This document shows, in pieces, positions 1 through 4,705 of a stretch of 6,053 bases of DNA. The stretch covers positions 1 to 6,053 of the forward strand of contig JAITJJ010000151.1 in the NCBI GenBank assembly GCA_031278965.1, read 5' to 3'. A model generated the notes under the pieces. That model searched no databases, was not told where the DNA came from, and saw only the letters and a list, made by a program, of their open reading frames with translations. Source of the DNA: Deferribacteraceae bacterium (lineage in GTDB: Bacteria > Chrysiogenota > Deferribacteres > Deferribacterales > JAISNW01). Numbering within the stretch: the first letter of the stretch is position 1; the number at the start of each line of letters is the position of its first letter. A program made the translations under genes and the position numbers.

Positions 1-617
1 GTGAAAAGACCGGGGCGGGGATGATGGACTGTAAGCGCGCCCTTGCAGAAACCGGCGGCTCATTGGAAAAGGCTGTGGATTACCTTAGAACCAAAGGGCT
101 TGCCGATGCCGCGAAAAAAGCAACACGGATTGCGGCGGAAGGAATGGTTCACTCCTATATCCATGCCGGCGGAAAGGTAGGGGTATTGGTGGAAGTAAAT
201 TGCGAAACAGACTTTGTTGCCCGCACAGATGAATTTAAGAGCCTCTGCAATGATCTTGCCCTTCATATCTGCGCTTCACAGCCGAAATATGTCTCCAAAG
301 AGGAGATAGAAGCCTCCGTCATAGAGAAGGAGAAAGAGATATATACCGCCAAAGCCATAGAAGAGGGGAAACCTGATAATATTATCCCCCGCATAGTGGA
401 AGGGCAGCTTAAAAAGTTTACGGATAGCATATGTTTACTCACCCAGCCTTTTGTAAAAAATCCGGATATGACTATTGAAGGGTATATAGCTGAAAAGATT
501 GCAAAGATCGGGGAAAATATAAAAGTTCGCCGCTTTGTCCGTTTTCAGCTTGGAGAAGGGCTTGAAAAACGGCAGGATAACTTTTTGGAAGAAGTAAAAA
601 AGCAGGCGGGATTATAA
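1..617 (+). CDS. tsf: Elongation factor Ts (EF-Ts), 5' end outside the window
   Basis: EF-Ts is the cytoplasmic guanine nucleotide exchange factor that recycles EF-Tu-GDP to EF-Tu-GTP during translation. The frame is already open at the window edge and reads EKTGAG directly before MMDCKRAL, the family signature at the end of the first helix of the N-terminal UBA-like domain. The Met codon at 21 is therefore internal, and roughly 10-15 residues are missing upstream. The core signature CETDFVAR is present (TDFVAR at 207-224), the residues that contact EF-Tu. About 204 residues are visible, ending in VRRFVRFQLGEG and a charged helix. This is the short EF-Ts type with one C-terminal subdomain, not the roughly 283-residue E. 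coli type. The stop is TAA at 615-617. The usual downstream neighbour pyrH is absent; the next gene, fliS, is convergent. The assignment is secure. Confidence 0.97.
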   Translation, partial: EKTGAGMMDCKRALAETGGSLEKAVDYLRTKGLADAAKKATRIAAEGMVHSYIHAGGKVGVLVEVNCETDFVARTDEFKSLCNDLALHICASQPKYVSKEEIEASVIEKEKEIYTAKAIEEGKPDNIIPRIVEGQLKKFTDSICLLTQPFVKNPDMTIEGYIAEKIAKIGENIKVRRFVRFQLGEGLEKRQDNFLEEVKKQAGL

Positions 618-704
618 GCGGGTATTCTGAAAGAGGGAAAAGTTAATCCGTCTGGGAAAAAACGGAAATGCCTTTAACGATATATTTAATGGTTCCGGGA
701 TGCC

Positions 705-1121
705 TTACCCTGTTAAATTTATCGGCTTTGTTTCAAGTTCTTTTTTGGGTTCGCTTTCCCTTGCCGCCACCTCTTTCCAAGCGTCTTTCAATGGAGTGAT
801 AATTTTAATGACATTGTGCACCGCGGCTGTGTCCTTTGCAGTGTTTGCTTCTTCCAACTGCCATAGCATATATTCATATAACTTCATAAGCTCTTCGGCG
901 ATACTCCCCCCGTCATCCTTATTTAGGGTGGACATAAGCTCGTATATTATATTCTGAGCCCTAACCAGGTTATTATGGGTATCCTCAATATTTTTATCCT
1001 CAATGGATCTTACGGAGTTCCGCATAAATTTAATCGCCGCTTCATACAGCAAAACGACAATTTTTGTCTGACTGGCCCCTTCAATCTCCTGCCTTAAATA
1101 ATTCTGATAAGCATTTGCCAT
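705..1121 (-). CDS. fliS: Flagellar export chaperone FliS
   Basis: FliS is a small, helical cytoplasmic chaperone that binds the C-terminal helix of flagellin, prevents premature polymerisation and hands flagellin to the flagellar type III export gate. The 138-residue product has the family pattern throughout: an N-terminal AYQNYLRQEIEGAS segment (residues 4-17), the VVLLYEAAIKFM helix (22-33), a long middle helix with AQNIIYEL (55-62), then GGSIAEELMKLYEYM (71-85), and a last helix ending in DAWKEV (113-118). The charged tail (119-138) is variable in the family. The start ATG at 1121 is preceded by AAGGAGG about 6 bases away, inside the 12-bp gap after the fliD stop, so it is almost certainly co-transcribed with fliD. 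It contains no cysteine. Its 3' end converges on tsf. Confidence 0.95.
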   Translation of the reverse strand: MANAYQNYLRQEIEGASQTKIVVLLYEAAIKFMRNSVRSIEDKNIEDTHNNLVRAQNIIYELMSTLNKDDGGSIAEELMKLYEYMLWQLEEANTAKDTAAVHNVIKIITPLKDAWKEVAARESEPKKELETKPINLTG

Positions 1122-1123
1122 TA

Positions 1124-1131
1124 TCCCTCCT
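1124..1131 (-). promoter_or_regulatory. Ribosome binding site of fliS in the fliD-fliS gap
   Basis: Reading the minus strand, the fliD stop TAA (1134-1136) is followed at once by TAAGGAGG and then the fliS ATG. The near-perfect Shine-Dalgarno sequence and the 12-bp gap fix the fliS start and suggest translational coupling within one mRNA. Confidence 0.85.
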
Positions 1132-1133
1132 TA

Positions 1134-3953
1134 TTAATTGTTTGATGATTTGTTTAGAGCACTCGCCGCAAGCTGTTCTATATAGGTTGATTGGCTGTTT
1201 ATGGCGGCAACCTTTGTTTCCATTGCTGAAAATTGCCTCCAGAGAAGTTCCAGATAATCCTCCGCCCTCCTCTGCTTTACCTCTATATCCTTTTTTATCC
1301 GCTGCATATCTGTTTCAATGGCGCTGTCCGCTCTGATTTTAACCCCTATGGCGCCTTGAACATCCTGATAGTTTCGCACAAGCTCCTCATAATTTCTTGT
1401 CCATCCTTTGTAGATAGTGCGGGTTTGAGTAGCTCCATTGCTGTCAACATAGCTTTCCTCTTTGGTTTGGGCGAAGAATAGATAGAGATCGTCCGCATAA
1501 TCCCTAAGATTTGCCATAAGTTCCGTATTGTTTCCGATGGCTGAGATTATATCGCTAAGTTCTGTGGATTCTGTGATAAGAAAACCGTATTGGGTGAGGG
1601 TGTAATCCCCTTCCCCAACCACGTTAATTCCTGTTTCCCGTAAAGACTTAAATTTGCTCTGGGTGTCTATAAAGATGCCAAGCGCATTTATCCTTAGATT
1701 TTTCATAAGGTCTTTTATCGCCCTGCTCTTCAGGATAATATCTCTGGAGTGCAACTCGTCATACTCCTTCATATATTTTTCTATATCATCTTCGCTCATA
1801 TCAGCCTTGTCGTCCTCAGTGAGGGCGGTCATCTTGTTGTCCCTGTCGTCCTCAGAGATCGCCTCCAGTTTCAGCGTATCTATCATGTTGTTATAAATCT
1901 TAACGAAAGCCGCTATTGCTTCTACCGCCTTTGAGGTATCGGAGGATATGTCAATAACTGTAGTGCCTGCGGAGCTTATTTTTAAGGTCACTCCCTCTAT
2001 AACGTCTTTTATCTCGTTATCGTTGCGGCGGTACGTCTGCCCGTCAATTTTAACTATGGCGTCCGTGCCTGCGGTGCCCTGAACGACGGGTTTGAGGGTG
2101 TTATAAGTAAGCCCCATAACCTCAAGAATGTTGGATGTATCTATGTAACTTCCGAAAACTATGGGATTTGCGTCTTTTGATGTAATGAGGAATTTGTCCC
2201 GCGTGGCGTCATAGGAGAGGGTAACCCCTGCGCCGGAGTTGTTAACCTTTCTGACAATATCGTTTATGGTGTCTGTCTCCGCATTCACATATATGGGAAC
2301 CCCGTTTATGGAGAATATTCCGCTTGCTATACTGTTGGTAAACGGCGCTTCTGAAAGGACGGTATCCGCGTCAATATTGCCCGCGGTGTTGCCTGGGTAT
2401 TCCGTTGCGCCATAGCCAACCGACACCTTAAAGATTTCAAAAAACTTGCTCGTATCCCCGGTGGCGCCGGTGGAGATAGTGGAATATCCCGTTTCATTGG
2501 ATGTAAGGAGGAAGCGGTTTGTAGCAGAGTCAAGCTGCATTACCACTCCCGCACCGGAGGAGTTGACTATCGCCATTATCTCGTTCACGTTCCGATCAGC
2601 GGAATCAATGGTTATCTCCACCCCGTTTATGGTAAATGTGCCTGCTACGGCGGATAAATTGGAGTAGGAGAGCCCGCTTGCCCCGCCGCTTAAAGGCTGG
2701 TTGCTGTTTGTATAGATATCCGTTCCCGCCACATCTCCAAGCAGAGAGGTTTTTGTGGGGGTGCGGACATTCATAGAGGCATCTTGCACTATCTGAAACA
2801 AACCGCTCTGAATAGCGGAGAACCCTGTCATAACGCCGTATATAACGCCAGAGGAATATCCTGAAAGGAGGGTTTGCAGCTTTGCGTCGCTGTCGGCCAC
2901 ATGGTATTTGGCTATAGTGGCGGTTGTCTCCGAAGTAAACCCCGTATCAACCCCGAAGAGGGAGGCGCCGCTTCCGGAAGCGGATACAAGAGATATATCT
3001 TCCGTTGAGATGTTATATGCCGCTACGCGCCAATCCCATGTGCCGGGAGAGCCGGAAGCGTATTCAAAATCCGCCCGAAAGGTGAGGTATTGAACGGTAT
3101 CCGTTCCCAACTTTTCGTTCAGTTGGATATTCACCGCCTGTTCCATAAGCGACATCAAGGTATTTATATCGTTATATCCGTCTGCCGTAAGAGTTATTCC
3201 CGATCCGTCTGAAACGGTGATCATAGGGGCAGGAGGGGAGGAAGTGCTGACTGTAACGGTAACGGTCAGCTCGTCTAAGGTGACGGCAGTGCCGTTTATA
3301 TCTACCGTAAGCTGGATCTTTTCTCCTGCAGCAGGGGTGGATACTATCTCCCCGTTATGGTCAACCACTAAAGGGTCAACAACCCCCGCTGCGGAATATT
3401 TTTTATAAGATGTGCCTTCATGGGGCTCAAAGAGGGTTACCGCTGTGCTCAGAGTTGTGACTACTCCGCCGACATTTATTGAGACAGAAGATGAGGCATT
3501 TGCGGTGATATTGGTGGTATGGGTTCCTTCAAGTTGATCCAAGACGTGGGGGATTCGGTATGTTTGATCCAGCGTTGTAACGCCGCCCCCGGCAATATTT
3601 AGGCGGGTGCTTGTATAGCGGCTTGACATGTAGGCTTTTTGGGCGGTCTGAAGCACCTCCACCACATGGCTTCCAACCTTTGCGTCATTGGTTACTGTGG
3701 CGCTCGCTACATGCGGGGAGGATGAAAGTATACTTTTTGCCTTAAAAACGCTCTCAAGGCGCAGATTGAACAGCGCGGTTCTGAGGTCGTTTAACTGCTC
3801 GTTAACGTTGTTATATACCGTTTTTTCAAGCTCTTTCAGGTGGAGACTGTTCTCCAAACGGGTGACAGGCTCTTTTGCAGTTTTAACAAGCTCGTCTATA
3901 ATCGTATTGGTATCAAGCCCTGAAGCCAACCCCCCCGCTCTTATCACACCCAT
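1134..3953 (-). CDS. fliD: Flagellar filament capping protein FliD (hook-associated protein 2), unusually long
   Basis: FliD forms the cap at the filament tip, is exported through the flagellar type III system, and directs insertion of flagellin subunits. The N-terminal domain (about residues 6-110) opens with ASGLDTNTIIDELVKTAK, the FliD_N signature. The C-terminal domain (about 630-930) has IDGQTYRRNDNEIKDVIEGVTL (636-657), the LTEDDKADMSEDDIEKY insert seen in long FliDs (711-727), the ETGI element (773-776), and a final coiled coil with METKVAAINSQSTYIEQL (911-928). Between them lie two Flagellin_IN-like repeats (438-489 and 545-596) and a Ser/Thr/Ala/Gly-rich region (about 115-435) that I do not recognise. 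The length of 939 residues is about twice the 468 of E. coli. No cysteine is present. The start ATG has AAGGAGG 6 bases upstream and a sigma-28 promoter before that. Codons 6-8 contain a run of seven G. fliS follows directly. Confidence 0.96.
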   Translation of the reverse strand: MGVIRAGGLASGLDTNTIIDELVKTAKEPVTRLENSLHLKELEKTVYNNVNEQLNDLRTALFNLRLESVFKAKSILSSSPHVASATVTNDAKVGSHVVEVLQTAQKAYMSSRYTSTRLNIAGGGVTTLDQTYRIPHVLDQLEGTHTTNITANASSSVSINVGGVVTTLSTAVTLFEPHEGTSYKKYSAAGVVDPLVVDHNGEIVSTPAAGEKIQLTVDINGTAVTLDELTVTVTVSTSSPPAPMITVSDGSGITLTADGYNDINTLMSLMEQAVNIQLNEKLGTDTVQYLTFRADFEYASGSPGTWDWRVAAYNISTEDISLVSASGSGASLFGVDTGFTSETTATIAKYHVADSDAKLQTLLSGYSSGVIYGVMTGFSAIQSGLFQIVQDASMNVRTPTKTSLLGDVAGTDIYTNSNQPLSGGASGLSYSNLSAVAGTFTINGVEITIDSADRNVNEIMAIVNSSGAGVVMQLDSATNRFLLTSNETGYSTISTGATGDTSKFFEIFKVSVGYGATEYPGNTAGNIDADTVLSEAPFTNSIASGIFSINGVPIYVNAETDTINDIVRKVNNSGAGVTLSYDATRDKFLITSKDANPIVFGSYIDTSNILEVMGLTYNTLKPVVQGTAGTDAIVKIDGQTYRRNDNEIKDVIEGVTLKISSAGTTVIDISSDTSKAVEAIAAFVKIYNNMIDTLKLEAISEDDRDNKMTALTEDDKADMSEDDIEKYMKEYDELHSRDIILKSRAIKDLMKNLRINALGIFIDTQSKFKSLRETGINVVGEGDYTLTQYGFLITESTELSDIISAIGNNTELMANLRDYADDLYLFFAQTKEESYVDSNGATQTRTIYKGWTRNYEELVRNYQDVQGAIGVKIRADSAIETDMQRIKKDIEVKQRRAEDYLELLWRQFSAMETKVAAINSQSTYIEQLAASALNKSSNN
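2166..2321 (-). repeat. Second Flagellin_IN-like repeat in FliD (residues 545-596)
   Basis: This 52-residue unit starts GIFSINGVPIYV, passes through NDIVRKVNNSGAGVTLSYD and ends DKFLITSKDAN. It aligns without gaps to the unit at residues 438-489, sharing the (F)xINGV, VNxSGAGV and (K/R)FL(I/L)TS cores. Flagellin_IN motifs occur in the outer, variable parts of flagellins and FliD proteins. Confidence 0.8.
2487..2642 (-). repeat. First Flagellin_IN-like repeat in FliD (residues 438-489)
   Basis: The unit begins GTFTINGVEITI, continues with NEIMAIVNSSGAGVVMQLD and ends NRFLLTSNETG. It matches the unit at residues 545-596 in order and spacing, with a 55-residue linker between them. The two coding stretches have diverged at DNA level, so the duplication is old. 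Confidence 0.8.
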
Positions 3954-3959
3954 ACTGTG

Positions 3960-3966
3960 CCTCCTT
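3960..3966 (-). promoter_or_regulatory. Ribosome binding site of fliD
   Basis: AAGGAGG on the minus strand lies 6 bases before the ATG at 3953. It fixes the start in agreement with the FliD_N signature, which begins within the first 15 residues. Confidence 0.85.
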
Positions 3967-3985
3967 GTTGGATAGCTTAACCGTA

Positions 3986-4013
3986 TTATCGGCAGGGTTC
4001 AAGAAAAACTTTA
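3986..4013 (-). promoter_or_regulatory. Sigma-28 (FliA/SigD) promoter of fliD-fliS
   Basis: On the minus strand, TAAAGTTT (4006-4013) is followed after 12 bases by GCCGATAA (3986-3993). Both elements match the flagellar sigma-28 consensus (TAAAGTTT, N11, GCCGATAA) at every position; only the spacer is one base longer than in E. coli. Transcription would start near 3979, giving a leader of about 26 bases with the fliD ribosome binding site inside. It lies 16 bases beyond the tadA stop codon, so fliD-fliS can be switched on as a late flagellar unit independently of tadA. Confidence 0.88.
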
Positions 4014-4029
4014 GAAAAAAAGAGGGCGG

Positions 4030-4494
4030 TTACCTTCTGTCCCGAAAGAATTTTTTCATCAACCGCGCTATCTCTTCTCTATGAAAACCGTATTCAATCT
4101 CCGGGTGATGGTTAAGGGTTGGGACGGAGAATATGGAGGCGTTGCTTACAAGCGCCCCGAATTTCGGCTCCGGAGCTCCGAAATATACCTTTTTTATACG
4201 GGCGGAGAGAATTGCCCCCGCACACATGAAGCACGGTTCAACCGTAACGTAAATATCGCATTCGTCAAGCCGCCAATCCCCCAAGAGGGCGCACGCCTTA
4301 TCTATGGCGATGATCTCCGCATGGGCTGTAGCGGTCTTGCGCGCCTGTCGCATATTGTGAGCCGCAGATAGGAGTTTTCCGTTTAACACAATCACCGCCC
4401 CCACTGGCACCTCGCCTTCGGCGGAAGCCGCCTTTGCCTCTTCTATGGCAATCTCCATGAAATCCGTCACTTTGGCAAAAGCCCCCGCTTGCAA
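4030..4494 (-). CDS. tadA: tRNA-specific adenosine deaminase TadA (start uncertain)
   Basis: TadA is a cytoplasmic zinc enzyme that deaminates the wobble adenosine A34 to inosine, classically in tRNA-Arg(ACG). The cytidine deaminase fold signature is complete: EVPVGAVIV (residues 28-36 from the longest start), HAE (58-60, zinc ligand His58 and catalytic Glu60), and PCxxC (87-91, zinc ligands Cys88 and Cys91) in EPCFMCAGAI. The tail MKKFFRDRR is typical. The length of 154 fits the family, but the start is unclear: the first possible codon is TTG at 4494, then GTG at 4470 (146 residues) and ATG at 4458 (142 residues). None has a strong Shine-Dalgarno sequence. The GTG start gives an N-terminus, TDFMEIAIEEAK, most like short family members. 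A strong sigma-70 promoter lies just upstream, and fliD follows 76 bp downstream. Confidence 0.95.
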   Translation of the reverse strand: MQAGAFAKVTDFMEIAIEEAKAASAEGEVPVGAVIVLNGKLLSAAHNMRQARKTATAHAEIIAIDKACALLGDWRLDECDIYVTVEPCFMCAGAILSARIKKVYFGAPEPKFGALVSNASIFSVPTLNHHPEIEYGFHREEIARLMKKFFRDRR

Positions 4495-4521
4495 TTTATA
4501 GGCATAACTTATCGCTTTGCA

Positions 4522-4550
4522 AGTATAGGCATTTCCGCCTTAATTGTCAA
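4522..4550 (-). promoter_or_regulatory. Sigma-70 promoter of tadA
   Basis: On the minus strand, TTGACA (4545-4550) is followed after exactly 17 bases by TATACT (4522-4527). The -35 box is perfect and the -10 box matches 5 of 6. The predicted start is near 4515, leaving a leader of about 20 to 57 bases depending on which tadA start is used. It looks constitutive, as expected for an essential tRNA-modifying enzyme. Confidence 0.85.
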
Positions 4551-4624
4551 TAAAAACAGGGGATATAAGGCTGCAGCGCCGTGGGGGAAATTTCTTATTA
4601 AATTAAATAAATATAACTTTATTA

Positions 4625-4652
4625 TTGTTTTTTAATTTTATTGTGCTATATT
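4625..4652 (+). promoter_or_regulatory. Likely promoter of the ZinT-like lipoprotein gene (extended -10)
   Basis: TTGTTT (4625-4630) is followed after 16 bases by TATATT (4647-4652), which is preceded by TG plus one base, giving an extended -10 element TGCTATATT at 4644-4652. The AT-rich tract upstream (about 4597-4624) could act as an UP element. Transcription would start near 4659. Because the area is so AT-rich, an overlapping TATAAT at 4656-4661 cannot be excluded as the real -10. Confidence 0.55.
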
Positions 4653-4663
4653 ATATATAATAT
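4648..4663. promoter_or_regulatory. Perfect 16-bp palindrome over the -10 region, candidate operator
   Basis: ATATTATA followed by TATAATAT is a perfect inverted repeat without spacer, sitting on the -10 and expected transcription start of the lipoprotein gene. Position and AT-rich symmetry resemble Fur/Zur-family operators, and the product has zinc-binding ZinT-like domains. The sequence does not match a known Zur consensus closely, and palindromes arise easily in such AT-rich DNA, so this is only a candidate. Confidence 0.35.
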
Positions 4664-4681
4664 GCCTGCCTAACTATTTTG

Positions 4682-4703
4682 GGAGGATTTTTTTGGAGGA
4701 TTT
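4682..4703 (+). promoter_or_regulatory. Duplicated Shine-Dalgarno element of the lipoprotein gene
   Basis: GGAGGATTT occurs twice (4682-4690 and 4695-4703), 13 bases apart. The second copy puts GGAGGA 5 bases before the ATG at 4706 and decides that start. A start at the earlier in-frame TTG (4679) would make the ribosome binding sites part of the coding region and add a Gly/Phe/Trp stretch before a normal signal peptide, so it is rejected. Confidence 0.75.
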
Positions 4704-4705
4704 AT

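Noticed and set aside
618..704. Terminator between convergent tsf and fliS
   Set aside because: Only a 5-bp stem (TCCGT 647-651 with ACGGA 662-666) is visible. It lacks a T-tract on the plus strand and has only a weak T-rich stretch on the minus strand, so it was not called.
60..3975. Several open frames of 60-95 codons opposite or out of phase with tsf, fliS and fliD
   Set aside because: They lie wholly or almost wholly inside well-identified genes, have biased composition typical of shadow frames, and none has a recognisable product.
4014..4045. Terminator after tadA before the sigma-28 promoter
   Set aside because: A run of seven T follows the stop codon on the minus strand, but no stable stem precedes it; only three G-C pairs can be drawn. 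Read-through into fliD seems possible.
4081..4371. 96-codon plus-strand frame inside tadA
   Set aside because: It is antisense to the conserved HAE and PCxxC region of tadA, whose identity is secure, and has no recognisable motif.
4600..4664. Replication origin or curved-DNA element in the AT-rich island
   Set aside because: No DnaA boxes or iterons are visible. The island is adequately explained as promoter and UP-element DNA.
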